From the NCBI RefSeq assembly GCF_002159975.1, contig NZ_NFJR01000005.1, positions 62,001 to 126,000 of the forward strand: a stretch of 64,000 bases of DNA, in the 5' to 3' direction. The notes beneath the pieces are model-generated. The model made no database searches and had not been told where the DNA came from. It worked only from the letters and a program-made list of their open reading frames with translations. Positions 1 through 8,991 of the stretch are shown piece after piece. Both the position numbers and the translations under genes were made by a program. Positions within the stretch are counted from its first letter, which is position 1. The number at the start of each line of letters is the position of its first letter. The stretch is from Barnesiella sp. An22 (lineage in GTDB: Bacteria; Bacteroidota; Bacteroidia; Bacteroidales; Barnesiellaceae).

Positions 1-112
1 TATATATCAATCTGCGTAGCTCTCCGGTACCCCATCGCCCGCCGAGGCATGAGCACCCGGCATCCACGAAATTGTCTGCCGGGTCTCACTCCTCGAGATG
101 CGATGAAAAAAG

Positions 113-904
113 TTAGTTCATGTTTTGTGCAGCCTGAAGCATCTTCTGGTTAATCTTATTGAACCGGCTTAATTGAGCAGGAGACAATTTGCTCGTAGCA
201 TCCGCCATTTTCTGGCTGACCTCCTGAGCCTTGCTCATATAACTCGTATACTCCGACACGGCACTCAAATCGCCGGCACTGGCCTTTTTCAGTAACGAGA
301 TGTACATATCGACATACTCTTCATACGAATCCAGCAGGGAATCCCAATCTTCTGAACCGCTATCGCTGGAAACTGCTGTGTCGCTGGAATCGCTATCCGA
401 TACAGAAGTATTGTCTCCCGCTTCCACAGTAATATCGGCAGTAGCAGCAGGCATAAACTTAATTGTTTCTTTGAAATATTCTTGTGAATAGCCCGGGCGT
501 TCAAACACGAATACAGCCGTGTCACCCACATTTCCCGTAAGGAATTTCTTAAACTTAAGTTCATCTTCACTCTTCATCGACACTGTTGACATATTACCTT
601 CTTCTTCATTAAGAAGATCAATATCAGCACAACCTATAAAGTTTTCAAAGTTAATATCACGAGCATCCACACCTTTAATTCCGTCTTGTACCAGTCTTAA
701 GGTAACCTTGAGATAAATACCCTTATCATCCATAAATGTCAACTCGGCAGGTTGATCTACTACCTCCACATATTTTGCAATCTCTCCGGAAGAAAACTCG
801 GTAAATGTTGGAGTAATGGTTTTGGTTTCTTTTCCAGATCCCGAACAAGATGCCATCATAGCCACAATAGCGGCAAGTCCAAATACAAAAAGAGTCTTTT
901 TCAT
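113..904 (-). CDS. Putative lipoprotein of unknown function
   Basis: 263 residues. The N-terminus is a lipoprotein signal peptide: basic MKK, a hydrophobic stretch, then a lipobox-like MMASC, so the mature protein should begin at Cys20 and be membrane anchored. The middle (residues about 30-155) is soluble and rich in beta-type sequence. A Ser/Asp-rich linker (about 165-190) follows, and then a helical C-terminal segment with many Ala, Lys and Gln, probably a short coiled coil. I do not recognise a catalytic motif or a named family with confidence; conserved Bacteroidales lipoproteins of this layout are usually annotated as hypothetical. It is followed upstream by the TM2-domain gene on the same strand, about 127 bases away. 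Confidence 0.85.
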   Translation of the reverse strand: MKKTLFVFGLAAIVAMMASCSGSGKETKTITPTFTEFSSGEIAKYVEVVDQPAELTFMDDKGIYLKVTLRLVQDGIKGVDARDINFENFIGCADIDLLNEEEGNMSTVSMKSEDELKFKKFLTGNVGDTAVFVFERPGYSQEYFKETIKFMPAATADITVEAGDNTSVSDSDSSDTAVSSDSGSEDWDSLLDSYEEYVDMYISLLKKASAGDLSAVSEYTSYMSKAQEVSQKMADATSKLSPAQLSRFNKINQKMLQAAQNMN

Positions 905-1031
905 AATAGTTTTGTTTAATTTAAATGGTTGTTTAGATTTTGTCTTTACTGTCTTTATATTACAGATTGGGGATAAATTACCCGTGACACGTCATCAAGC
1001 ATTTCACGGTTCAAACAAGGTTCCGATCGTT

Positions 1032-1340
1032 TTACCAATTCAGCAAGGTACGACCCTCTTTGTCGGTGAACTTGCCGGCCAAGATCATAATCCAGTCGAT
1101 GAAGGTCCAGATACCCAATCCACCGAGCGTGAACAACATGGCTATGGCCGTTCCCGTTTTCCCTACATAGAAACGGTGTGCACCCAGACTACCTAAAAAG
1201 AAACAGAAGAGGAAAGCGACCAAACGGCTCTTCTCACTGGCTCCCGACTTTACATCGCTATTGATTCCCGTAGGTGTTCCACATTTGGGGCAAGCTACCG
1301 AACCTTCTTCAAGGTTAGCTCCACATTTTTGACAATACAT
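1032..1340 (-). CDS. Zinc-ribbon plus TM2-domain membrane protein
   Basis: 102 residues. It opens with a zinc ribbon (CQKCG at residues 3-7 and CPKCG at about 18-22), which is followed by a short linker and a TM2 domain: two hydrophobic helices (about 40-58 and 63-85) joined by the typical GxxGxHRFYxG turn. TM2 proteins are small integral membrane proteins of unclear biochemical role. The length and domain order are normal for the bacterial zinc-ribbon TM2 form. The start ATG is the first one in frame and precedes the zinc ribbon directly. Function cannot be stated beyond membrane localisation. Confidence 0.9.
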   Translation of the reverse strand: MYCQKCGANLEEGSVACPKCGTPTGINSDVKSGASEKSRLVAFLFCFFLGSLGAHRFYVGKTGTAIAMLFTLGGLGIWTFIDWIMILAGKFTDKEGRTLLNW

Positions 1341-1571
1341 AGTTTTTAATATTTAAGGTGAATACTAATAAATGTTGATTTTTCTGCAAATATCTATATT
1401 CACCCTTAAAAAACCATAGCCCTTTTTGGGCCTAGTTTTAGGACTTAGGAATATATCTACCTCATTTTCAACAATAAATACATCCAAATACATAGTCCTA
1501 TCCCGGGAACATGCAGGACCTTCCTCTGGATGCAGTGCCACGCATCGCCTACCGCGCGGCACGAGACAGAA

Positions 1572-1610
1572 AACAAAAGCGCCCTGAAAGTGTTGTAACT
1601 TTCAGGGCGC
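1572..1610 (-). terminator. Rho-independent terminator of nadC
   Basis: A perfect 13-bp inverted repeat (GCGCCCTGAAAGT at 1579-1591, its complement at 1598-1610) with a 6-base loop. On the minus strand it is followed by TTTTGTTTT. It lies 26 bases beyond the nadC stop. Confidence 0.85.
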
Positions 1611-1636
1611 TGCCTATTGATAAAACGATTATTTGC

Positions 1637-2485
1637 TTAACAAGCCTTGAAGCTCATGTCGAGCCCTTTCACCGAGTGGGTGAGCGCACCCACCGAGATG
1701 AAGTCGACGCCGCACTCGGCGTAGTCGCGGATGGTGTCGTAGGTGATACCGCCCGACGACTCGGTTTCGTATTTGCCGCCGACAATCTTCACCGCTTCGC
1801 GGGTGAGCTCGGGCGAAAAGTTGTCGAGCATGATGCGGTCGACGCCGCCCACGCGCATCACTTCGCGCAGCTCATCGAGGTTGCGCACCTCGATTTCGAT
1901 TTTCAGGTCTTTGCCTTTCTCTTTCAGATAGTGGTGACAGCGGGTGATGGCATTCTCGATACCGCCGGCAAAGTCGACGTGATTGTCTTTCAACAGAATC
2001 ATGTCGAAGAGTCCGATGCGGTGGTTCACCCCGCCGCCTATCTTCACGGCAGCCTTCTCGAGCATGCGCATGCCCGGGGTAGTCTTGCGGGTGTCGAGTA
2101 TGCGGGTGTGCAGCCCCTCGAGCCGCTTCACATAGCGGCGGGTCATGGTGGCGATACCGCTCATGCGCTGCATCACGTTGAGCATGAGGCGCTCGGTCTG
2201 CAACAGCGACTGGATGCGCCCCTCGACTACAAAAGCCACATCGCCGGGTTTTACCTCGGCACCGTCTTCGATATAGACGGTCATCTTCAACTCGGGGTCG
2301 AAGCGGTGGAATATCTCGCGGGCTACCTCTACACCGGCCAATACGCCGGGCTCCTTAATCAGCAATTTCGATTTTCCCATGGCCGTTGCGGGTATACAAC
2401 ACAAGGTCGTGTGGTCTCCGTCGCCTATATCCTCGGCAAATGCCAGGTCGATCAACTCGTCGACCAACTGCTCGGTAGTTTTCAT
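1637..2485 (-). CDS. nadC: Nicotinate-nucleotide pyrophosphorylase (carboxylating)
   Basis: 282 residues, the usual length for NadC (quinolinate phosphoribosyltransferase). It converts quinolinate and PRPP to nicotinate mononucleotide, CO2 and pyrophosphate in de novo NAD synthesis, in the cytoplasm. The N-terminal open-faced domain carries the family segment EDIGDGDHTT (about 18-27). The barrel domain has the PRPP and quinolinate-binding motifs TRKTTPGMR (about 131-139), GGGVNHRIGL (about 151-160), KDNH and IEVEVRN-like segments, and the C-terminal ESSGGI and FISVGALTHS. It is divergent from rlmH, and a minus-strand TATCTTTG box lies in the shared intergenic space. The other NAD precursor gene here, pncB, is about 9 kb away, so they are not an operon. 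Confidence 0.97.
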   Translation of the reverse strand: MKTTEQLVDELIDLAFAEDIGDGDHTTLCCIPATAMGKSKLLIKEPGVLAGVEVAREIFHRFDPELKMTVYIEDGAEVKPGDVAFVVEGRIQSLLQTERLMLNVMQRMSGIATMTRRYVKRLEGLHTRILDTRKTTPGMRMLEKAAVKIGGGVNHRIGLFDMILLKDNHVDFAGGIENAITRCHHYLKEKGKDLKIEIEVRNLDELREVMRVGGVDRIMLDNFSPELTREAVKIVGGKYETESSGGITYDTIRDYAECGVDFISVGALTHSVKGLDMSFKAC

Positions 2486-2549
2486 ATCTTTCTGTTTTTA
2501 TATTTTTTAAACAACCGCAAAGATAACACAAGGGAAAGAGCAAAACAAG

Positions 2550-2581
2550 TTTGATTTTACTCTTTGTTTATAGTAATTTTG
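2550..2581 (+). promoter_or_regulatory. Bacteroidales promoter for rlmH
   Basis: A -33 box TTTG (2550-2553) and a -7 box TAATTTTG (2574-2581) are separated by 20 bases, matching the Bacteroidales primary-sigma consensus. The rlmH start codon is 20 bases downstream, which also argues against the upstream in-frame start at 2551. Confidence 0.75.
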
Positions 2582-2601
2582 CAGAAAATTTACAAAACGG
2601 C

Positions 2602-3075
2602 ATGAAAATATCGCTACTGGTCGTAGGAAAAACGGTGGAACCGTACTTTGTCGCAGGCATCGAGGAGTACAGCAAACGGCTCGCGCACTATGTGCCGTTC
2701 GAGACGATTGTCATCCCCGAACTGCGCAACACCAAAAGCCTCAGCACCGACCAGCAAAAGGAACGGGAGGCCGACCTCATCCTGAAGGCGCTGCAGCCCG
2801 GCGACTACATCGTGCTGCTCGACGAGCACGGCAAGGAGTTCACCTCGATGCAGTTTGCCGCCTATCTCGAAAAGAAGATGGCCAACGTGGCCAGACGGCT
2901 GGTCTTCGTCGTGGGGGGCCCCTACGGATTTTCCGACCGTATCTACCAGACGGCTCACGAAAAGATTTCGCTCTCGAAGATGACCTATTCGCACCAGATG
3001 ATTCGCCTCATCTTCACCGAACAACTCTACCGGGCCATGACTATTCTCAACAACGAACCTTATCATCACGAATAA
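2602..3075 (+). CDS. rlmH: 23S rRNA (pseudouridine-1915-N3)-methyltransferase
   Basis: 157 residues, the typical length of RlmH, a small SPOUT-fold methyltransferase. It methylates pseudouridine 1915 in helix 69 of 23S rRNA on the assembled 70S ribosome, using S-adenosylmethionine. The N-terminus MKISLLVVGKT and the SAM-binding knot sequences LLDEHGKEFTS, FVVGGPYGFS and the C-terminal MTYSHQMIRLIFTEQLYRA and YHHE are all present. I chose the ATG at 2602 because the family begins MKI and the promoter ends at 2581; a longer reading from 2551 would include the promoter. The stop is 2 bases before the next gene, so the two are probably co-transcribed. Confidence 0.96.
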   Translation: MKISLLVVGKTVEPYFVAGIEEYSKRLAHYVPFETIVIPELRNTKSLSTDQQKEREADLILKALQPGDYIVLLDEHGKEFTSMQFAAYLEKKMANVARRLVFVVGGPYGFSDRIYQTAHEKISLSKMTYSHQMIRLIFTEQLYRAMTILNNEPYHHE

Positions 3076-3077
3076 GC

Positions 3078-3749
3078 ATGAAACGGTTTTTCTACCAATC
3101 AATCCTCACCGCAGCCCTGTTGCTGGCCTGCACCGCCCCGGAGGCCCATGCCCGGGAATACAGCAGTCAGGTGGGCTCGTTGTGGAACTTCACCGTGTCG
3201 AAACAGTTCGGCCGGGTGAACCTGCAACTGCAGCAAAACGTATGGACTCTGGGCAAATACTACGAGCGCTACATGCCCATCTTCACGGTATCGTATACCG
3301 CCATACCCAAGTATTTGAAATTGAACGTGCTCTACTATTACATGAACCAGCAGACTCCCCCGGGCACCTACAAGAACCGCAACCGGTACCACCTGGGGGC
3401 TACCTTCTCCTACCCGGTGAACCGGTGGTCCATGTCGCTCAGCTCGCGATTCGAGTCGACCTACACGGTGGGCACCAGCAAACCGGTGAACAAGTGGCGG
3501 AACAAGTTGCTCTTCAGCTACGCCATCCCCGACAGTCGCTGGACCCCCTTCTTCCACGCCGACATATTCCTCATGCTCAACGGCAGCCACGCCGGTGAGT
3601 TCGACCGGGTATGGTACGACGCCGGAGTCGAATACCGCATCGACAACAAAAACGCCATCGAGTGCAAGGTGCGTGAGGAGCACCTCATCAGCACGGCTCC
3701 CCAGCAACTCAACACCTTTATTTCATTTGGCTATAAGCTGAAGCTGTAA
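3078..3749 (+). CDS. DUF2490-type outer-membrane beta-barrel protein
   Basis: 223 residues with a clear signal peptide (basic KR, hydrophobic core, cleavage near AHA-RE at residue 25). The rest alternates aromatic and polar residues in repeated beta strands and ends in an aromatic/hydrophobic strand with a basic finish (SFGYKLKL), as expected of an outer-membrane barrel. The pattern (short N-terminal strand with W, then YERY, YYYMNQQ, HLGATFSYP, RWRNKLLFSY-like strands) matches DUF2490 proteins, which are common in Bacteroidetes and have no established function. It starts 2 bases after rlmH, yet nothing links the two functionally. Confidence 0.85.
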   Translation: MKRFFYQSILTAALLLACTAPEAHAREYSSQVGSLWNFTVSKQFGRVNLQLQQNVWTLGKYYERYMPIFTVSYTAIPKYLKLNVLYYYMNQQTPPGTYKNRNRYHLGATFSYPVNRWSMSLSSRFESTYTVGTSKPVNKWRNKLLFSYAIPDSRWTPFFHADIFLMLNGSHAGEFDRVWYDAGVEYRIDNKNAIECKVREEHLISTAPQQLNTFISFGYKLKL

Positions 3750-3773
3750 GCAGAGAGAAAGAGACATCACCCC

Positions 3774-4904
3774 TTAATCGACCCAGAAGAGGTCGCTCAT
3801 CACATCGTCGGAGGTGAAGATACCCTGGCGGGTAATACGCATCACACCGTTGTCGATAGCGAGCCGTCCGCCCCGCAAGTGCGGCTGTGCCTGCTCGAGA
3901 CAATATTGCAGACGCTCCTCGCCGAAGTCGGCCCGCAACCGTTCCAAATCGAGACCCCAGCAGGTGCGCAGCGAGGTAAGGATACGCTCGTTGTAGAGGC
4001 TGTCGCGGCTCTCGCACTCCTCGTCGCAGGCCGTTCGCCCCGACTCGACAGCCTCGACATACCTGCGCAACGAAGCGGGATTGATGCGCCGCACCCGACC
4101 GTCGTAGCTGTGAGCCGCCGCACCAAGCCCCAGGTAGGGCACCCCGGTCCAGTACGAGGTATTGTGCCGGGCATACCGCCGGTCGCGGGCAAAATTGGAA
4201 ATCTCGTAGTGCTCATATCCGGCAGCGGCCAGCCGGTCTATCAGTTCGTCGAACATCCGCAGCGACAACTCCTCGTCACACTCCTTCACCTCGCCCCGCT
4301 CGCGCATGCACCACAGGGCCGTGCCCACCTCATAAATAAGACTGTAAGCCGAGATATGCGGCACGCCCAGCGATACCGCCTGTTGCAGATTGGCCTGCCA
4401 TCCCTCGAGGGTCTGGCCCGGCAGTCCATAGATGAGGTCGATGCTGAGGTTGTCGTAGCCGGTCGCCTGGCAAAGCTCCACCGCCTCGACAGCCCCCCGG
4501 GCCGTATGGCGCCGGCGCAGGAAGGCCAGGTCGGCATCGGAGAAACTCTGCACACCCATACTCAAGCGGTTGACCGGCGTATCGGCCAGCGACGCGACAA
4601 ACTCGGGAGTCACATCATCGGGATTCGCCTCGAGGGTCACCTCGCTGCACGCCCCCCAGTCGACCACCGTCGAGAGGGCGTCGAACAGTCGGGCCCGCTC
4701 GGCCACCGTGAGCGTCGAGGGTGTCCCCCCGCCCAGATAGACGGTCGACACCGGCTCTCCCCCCAGCTCGTCGCGACGCAACTGCAGTTCGCGGCACACC
4801 GCCTCGACATAGCGCCCGCGCCACGACGAGTCGGTCGACGAAAAGAAGTCGCAATAGACACAGCGACTCGTACAAAACGGAATATGTATATAGATACCAG
4901 CCAT
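3774..4904 (-). CDS. hemW: Radical SAM heme chaperone HemW
   Basis: 376 residues. HemW binds heme and a 4Fe-4S cluster with SAM and is thought to deliver heme to respiratory enzymes; it was long misannotated as an oxygen-independent coproporphyrinogen oxidase. The cluster motif CTSRCVYC sits at about residues 11-18 after MAGIYIHIPF. The family segments YLGGGTPS, LEANPDD, RLSMGVQSF, DLIYGLPGQ and YEISNFA follow in order. The shorter start at 4904 is chosen because HemW proteins begin just before GIYIHIPF; the upstream in-frame ATG adds an unrelated leader. It is convergent with the DUF2490 gene and divergent from the EF-G paralogue. Confidence 0.95.
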   Translation of the reverse strand: MAGIYIHIPFCTSRCVYCDFFSSTDSSWRGRYVEAVCRELQLRRDELGGEPVSTVYLGGGTPSTLTVAERARLFDALSTVVDWGACSEVTLEANPDDVTPEFVASLADTPVNRLSMGVQSFSDADLAFLRRRHTARGAVEAVELCQATGYDNLSIDLIYGLPGQTLEGWQANLQQAVSLGVPHISAYSLIYEVGTALWCMRERGEVKECDEELSLRMFDELIDRLAAAGYEHYEISNFARDRRYARHNTSYWTGVPYLGLGAAAHSYDGRVRRINPASLRRYVEAVESGRTACDEECESRDSLYNERILTSLRTCWGLDLERLRADFGEERLQYCLEQAQPHLRGGRLAIDNGVMRITRQGIFTSDDVMSDLFWVD

Positions 4905-5055
4905 CAAGGTGCAAAAGTACAAAACTTCGATTCACAAACAATGTTTTGTAACATAGTTTGCACCGTTGCTTTTTCGGAATATAATTTCTAATTTGCGAAC
5001 GCTTTGTTTCAAACGCGCCACAAGCGTTCTTGTTTTATCAAAAAACTTTAATATC

Positions 5056-7215
5056 ATGAAAGTTTACCAATCTCACGAAATCAAAAACATCTCCCTCTTG
5101 GGAAGTAAAGGCTCGGGTAAGACCACCCTCGCAGAAGCTATGCTCTACGAGTGTGGTGTAATAAAACGCCGCGGGACCGTCGAAGGTAAGAACACCGTAT
5201 CGGACTATTTCCCTGTGGAAAAAGAGTATGGATACTCGGTATTTTCCACAGTTTTTTATGCCGAATTTTTAGGAAAGAAACTAAACGTGATCGACTGCCC
5301 GGGAGCCGACGACTTCGTGGGTAGCGCCATCACCGCCCTCAATGTAACGGATACGGGAGTCATCGTCATCGACTCGCAATACGGTGTCGAGGTAGGAACT
5401 CAAAACATCTTCCGTACAGCCGAAAGCCTGAATAAACCCATTCTTTTCGCCATGAACCAACTCGACGGCGAAAAGGCCGATTACGAAAACGTAATCCACC
5501 AGATGCGCGAGACATTCGGCAACCGAATCGTTCAAGTGCAATACCCGCTCAGTTGCGGACCGTCGTTCAACGCCATGATCGACGTACTGCTTATGAAAAT
5601 GTATAGCTGGTCGCCCGAAGGCGGCAAGCCCACCATATCGGACATTCCCGAAAGCGAAATGGAAAAAGCTCGGGAACTGAATCAAAAACTGGTCGAAGCC
5701 GCTGCCGAAAACGACGAGACCCTGATGGAGAAATTCTTCGAACAAGGCTCCTTGACCGAAGACGAGATGCGCGAAGGTATCCGCAAGGGATTGGTAACGC
5801 GCAGCATCTACCCCGTATTCTGTGTGAGCGCCCTGCGCGACATGGGTGTGCGTCGTATGATGGAGTTCCTCGGCAACGTGGTTCCCTTCGTATCGGAGAT
5901 GCCAAAACCCGTGAACACCGCAGGCGAAGAGGTAGCCCCCGACGCCAACGGCCCCACGAGCCTCTTCTGCTTCAAGACAACAGTCGAGCCCCACATCGGC
6001 GAAGTCTCCTACTTCAAAGTCATGTCGGGTACGGTACATCAGGGCGACGACCTCGTGAACGTAGATCGTGGCGACGGCCGCGAGCGGTTGGCCCAGCTCT
6101 TCTGCGTGTGCGGCCAGATACGCACCCCGGTCGAAGAACTCCAGGCCGGCGACATAGGCGCTTCGGTCAAGCTCAAAGACGTGCGCACGGGCAACACCCT
6201 CAATGCCAAAGGCTGTGAATATCACTTCGACTTCATCAAATACCCGGCTCCCAAATACCAGCGGGCCATCAAGCCGGTCAACGAGGCCGATGCCGAGAAG
6301 CTGAGCGAAATCCTCACCCGCATGCACGAAGAGGACCCCACCTGGCAAATCGAGCAATCGAAAGAGCTGAAACAGACCATCGTCTCGGGACAGGGCGAAT
6401 TCCACCTGCGCACCCTCAAATGGCGTATCGAAAACAACGACAAACTCGCTGTCGAATTCATCGAGCCGCGCATCCCCTATCGCGAAACCATTACCAAGGC
6501 TGCCCGTGCCGACTACCGCCACAAGAAACAGTCGGGTGGTGCCGGACAGTTCGGCGAGGTTCACCTCATCGTCGAGCCCTACTACGAAGGTATGCCGGCT
6601 CCCGACACCTACAAGTTCAACAACCAGGAGTACCGCATGAACGTGCGCGACACCCAGACCATCGACCTCGAGTGGGGCGGCAAGCTGGTGGTTTGCAACT
6701 GTATCGTGGGCGGTGCCATCGATGCCCGCTTTATCCCGGCCATCGTCAAGGGATTGATGGACCGCATGGAGCAAGGCCCCCTCACCGGCTCGTATGCCCG
6801 CGACGTGCGTGTATGTATCTACGACGGTAAGATGCACCCGGTAGACTCGAACGAAATCTCCTTCCGCCTGGCCGGCCGCAACGCCTTCAGCGAAGCCTTC
6901 CGCAACGCCGGGCCCAAGATTCTCGAGCCCGTTTACGACGTAGAGGTGCTCACCCCGTCGGATGTCATGGGCGATGTGATGAGCGACCTGCAAGGGCGCC
7001 GCGCCATCATCATGGGTATGGCCAGCGAAAAGGGTTTCGAAAAGATTACCGCCAAGGTACCCTTGAAAGAGATGTCGTCCTACTCGACCGCACTCAGCTC
7101 GATTACCGGCGGCCGCTCGTCGTTCTCGATGAAATTCGCCTCGTACGAACTCGTTCCTTCCGACGTTCAAGAGAAGCTGCTCAAGGCCTACGAAGCTGAA
7201 CAAACCGACGAATAA
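5056..7215 (+). CDS. EF-G paralogue of the Bacteroides EF-G2 type
   Basis: 719 residues with the five-domain layout of elongation factor G: G domain (1 to about 290), domain II, III, IV (YRETITKAARADYRHKKQSG region) and V. The P-loop GSKGSGKT is at 16-23. The G domain departs from ordinary EF-G: the DTPGHVDF motif reads DCPGADDF at 80-87, so the catalytic His is Ala84; NKxD reads NQLD at 134-137; and switch I has YGYSVFST where RGITI is expected. The known Bacteroides thetaiotaomicron paralogue (EF-G2) supports translocation without GTP hydrolysis during carbon limitation, and this protein is collinear with it. That it behaves likewise is inference. Start 5056 is preferred to 4966 because homologues begin at MKVY. 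Confidence 0.93.
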   Translation: MKVYQSHEIKNISLLGSKGSGKTTLAEAMLYECGVIKRRGTVEGKNTVSDYFPVEKEYGYSVFSTVFYAEFLGKKLNVIDCPGADDFVGSAITALNVTDTGVIVIDSQYGVEVGTQNIFRTAESLNKPILFAMNQLDGEKADYENVIHQMRETFGNRIVQVQYPLSCGPSFNAMIDVLLMKMYSWSPEGGKPTISDIPESEMEKARELNQKLVEAAAENDETLMEKFFEQGSLTEDEMREGIRKGLVTRSIYPVFCVSALRDMGVRRMMEFLGNVVPFVSEMPKPVNTAGEEVAPDANGPTSLFCFKTTVEPHIGEVSYFKVMSGTVHQGDDLVNVDRGDGRERLAQLFCVCGQIRTPVEELQAGDIGASVKLKDVRTGNTLNAKGCEYHFDFIKYPAPKYQRAIKPVNEADAEKLSEILTRMHEEDPTWQIEQSKELKQTIVSGQGEFHLRTLKWRIENNDKLAVEFIEPRIPYRETITKAARADYRHKKQSGGAGQFGEVHLIVEPYYEGMPAPDTYKFNNQEYRMNVRDTQTIDLEWGGKLVVCNCIVGGAIDARFIPAIVKGLMDRMEQGPLTGSYARDVRVCIYDGKMHPVDSNEISFRLAGRNAFSEAFRNAGPKILEPVYDVEVLTPSDVMGDVMSDLQGRRAIIMGMASEKGFEKITAKVPLKEMSSYSTALSSITGGRSSFSMKFASYELVPSDVQEKLLKAYEAEQTDE

Positions 7216-7237
7216 AGCCCCGTTTTGTTAAATAATT

Positions 7238-7270
7238 AAAAAGCCACTGGTTTTTCCCAGTGGCTTTTTT
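7238..7270 (+). terminator. Rho-independent terminator after the EF-G paralogue
   Basis: Inverted repeat AAAAAGCCACTGG / CCAGTGGCTTTTT with a six-base loop followed by a T-run, 22 bases beyond the stop codon. Confidence 0.9.
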
Positions 7271-7375
7271 GCATATAAACACTTATTTGTTAAATTTGCG
7301 GGAAAGTGTTAAACAATAAGCTTTTATAGGTTTTCATAAAATAAAACAAAAATAGCGGATTCGGTGTTTATGTAA

Positions 7376-7383
7376 TAAATTTG
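7376..7383 (+). promoter_or_regulatory. -7 box upstream of rprX
   Basis: TAAATTTG matches TAnnTTTG 67 bases before the rprX start. I see no TTTG at the expected -33 distance, so only the -7 element is called. Confidence 0.4.
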
Positions 7384-7449
7384 TGCAAATGATGTAAAAA
7401 ACACAAGCACCGCACCCGTTCAACCGGAAAAAACAAAGAGGCAAACGCA

Positions 7450-8991
7450 ATGAAAAAGTCAACAATCTGGCTACTGGCCATCATTATGGCACTCACGTTT
7501 ATCGGGTTGCTCTATATACAAATCATGTATATGGAGAACATGATAAAAATGAGGAACGAGCAATTTACCGAAGCCGTTAAACGGAGCCTGTATGCGGTAT
7601 CGACAAGCCTCGAACTGGACGAAACGCAACGCTATCTGGACGAGTACCTGGAAGAAGAGGAAAAGAAAATGCTCTCCTCTTACGAACAGAGAAACGACCA
7701 GCAAGACATCACTACGCACCATCAGTTCTCCATCGTGTCGCCCGACGGTTCGGTGGCGAGCTTCTCTTTCCGCGAGCAGACGAGCACCATCATCACCCCG
7801 GCAGCTCCGCAGCCCAAGGACCACAACACCCTCATCAGCACCTACCGCAACATGCAAGAGGCCCGCAAGGGACAATACCTCTACCAGAAGGGGCTGCTCA
7901 ACGAGGTGATACTCAACATGCTCAGCAAGGCCAGCACGCGGCCCGTGATGGAGCGTATCGACATCAAGAAACTCGAGACCTACCTGAAATCGGAGTTTGA
8001 GAACAACGGGCTCAACCTGCCGTTCCAGTTTGCCATCTACAACAAGAACGAAAAGATTCTTTACAGTTCCAACCAGTACGATCCCAAGATCGAAGGAAAC
8101 CTCTTCACCCAGGCCATCTTCCCCAACGATCCGCCGGCCCGTATCAACTACCTGAAGGTCTACTTCCCCACCAAGCGGAACTACATATCGAGCTCGGTCA
8201 AGTTCATGATACCCTCGTTTGCCTTCACCTTCATCCTGTTGGTAACCTTCCTGTTTACCATCATCGTAGCCTTCCGCCAGAAGAAGCTCACCGAGATGAA
8301 AAACGACTTTATCAACAACATGACCCACGAGTTCAAGACCCCTATCTCGACCATATCGCTGGCGGCCCAGATGCTCAACGACCCCTCGGTGGCCAAGAGC
8401 CCGGCCCTGTTCCAGCACATCTCGGGCGTCATCAACGACGAGACCAAGCGGCTGCGCTTCCAGGTCGAGAAGGTGCTGCAGATGTCGATGTTTGACCGGC
8501 AGAAGACGCTGATGAAACTGCACAACGTCGACGTGAACGACATCGTGACCAGCGTAATGAGCACCTTCAAACTGAAGGTCGAGAAGTATGGCGGCGTAAT
8601 CGACGCCGACCTCGAAGCCGAAGATGCCATCGTATCGGTCGATGAGATGCACTTTACCAACGTCATCTTCAACCTGCTCGACAACGCCGTGAAATACCGC
8701 CGCGAAGAGGAGCCCCTCTCGCTCTTCATCCGCACCCGCACCATCGGCGACAAGGTCGAGATTTCGATTCGCGACAACGGTATAGGCATCAAACGGGAAG
8801 ACCTGAAAAAGATATTCGACAAGTTCTATCGCGTATCTACCGGCAACCGCCACGACGTGAAAGGTTTCGGACTGGGCCTCGCCTACGTCCACAAAATCAT
8901 CACCGACCTCAAGGGCGACATCCGCGTAGAGAGCGAGATTAACCAAGGTTCGACATTTATAATTACACTACCACTAATAAAAAACAAATGA
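7450..8991 (+). CDS. rprX: RprX-type sensor histidine kinase
   Basis: 513 residues. An N-terminal transmembrane helix (about 5-25), an extracytoplasmic sensor region (about 26-250), a second helix (about 254-275), then HisKA with the phospho-acceptor in THEFKTPIS (His293) and a HATPase domain with the N box (LLDNAVKYR), G1 box (DNGIGI) and G2 box (GFGLGL). There is no visible HAMP domain; the second helix runs almost straight into HisKA. The pair with the downstream regulator matches RprX/RprY, first described in Bacteroides fragilis. The stop overlaps the regulator start by four bases (ATGA), so the two are translationally coupled. The signal is unknown. Confidence 0.92.
   Translation: MKKSTIWLLAIIMALTFIGLLYIQIMYMENMIKMRNEQFTEAVKRSLYAVSTSLELDETQRYLDEYLEEEEKKMLSSYEQRNDQQDITTHHQFSIVSPDGSVASFSFREQTSTIITPAAPQPKDHNTLISTYRNMQEARKGQYLYQKGLLNEVILNMLSKASTRPVMERIDIKKLETYLKSEFENNGLNLPFQFAIYNKNEKILYSSNQYDPKIEGNLFTQAIFPNDPPARINYLKVYFPTKRNYISSSVKFMIPSFAFTFILLVTFLFTIIVAFRQKKLTEMKNDFINNMTHEFKTPISTISLAAQMLNDPSVAKSPALFQHISGVINDETKRLRFQVEKVLQMSMFDRQKTLMKLHNVDVNDIVTSVMSTFKLKVEKYGGVIDADLEAEDAIVSVDEMHFTNVIFNLLDNAVKYRREEEPLSLFIRTRTIGDKVEISIRDNGIGIKREDLKKIFDKFYRVSTGNRHDVKGFGLGLAYVHKIITDLKGDIRVESEINQGSTFIITLPLIKNK

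Noticed and set aside
51-87. Hairpin with CCCGGCA and TGCCGGG at the left edge
   Set aside because: No T-run on either strand and no neighbour visible beyond the edge, so no function assigned.
1511-2554. 347-codon plus-strand frame across nadC
   Set aside because: Antisense shadow of the clear nadC gene; GC-rich genomes give many such frames.
5281-7203. 640-codon minus-strand frame opposite the EF-G gene
   Set aside because: Antisense shadow with low-complexity composition; the EF-G frame has full domain matches.
8053-8300. Possible HAMP domain in rprX
   Set aside because: The second membrane helix runs directly into HisKA with no space for HAMP.
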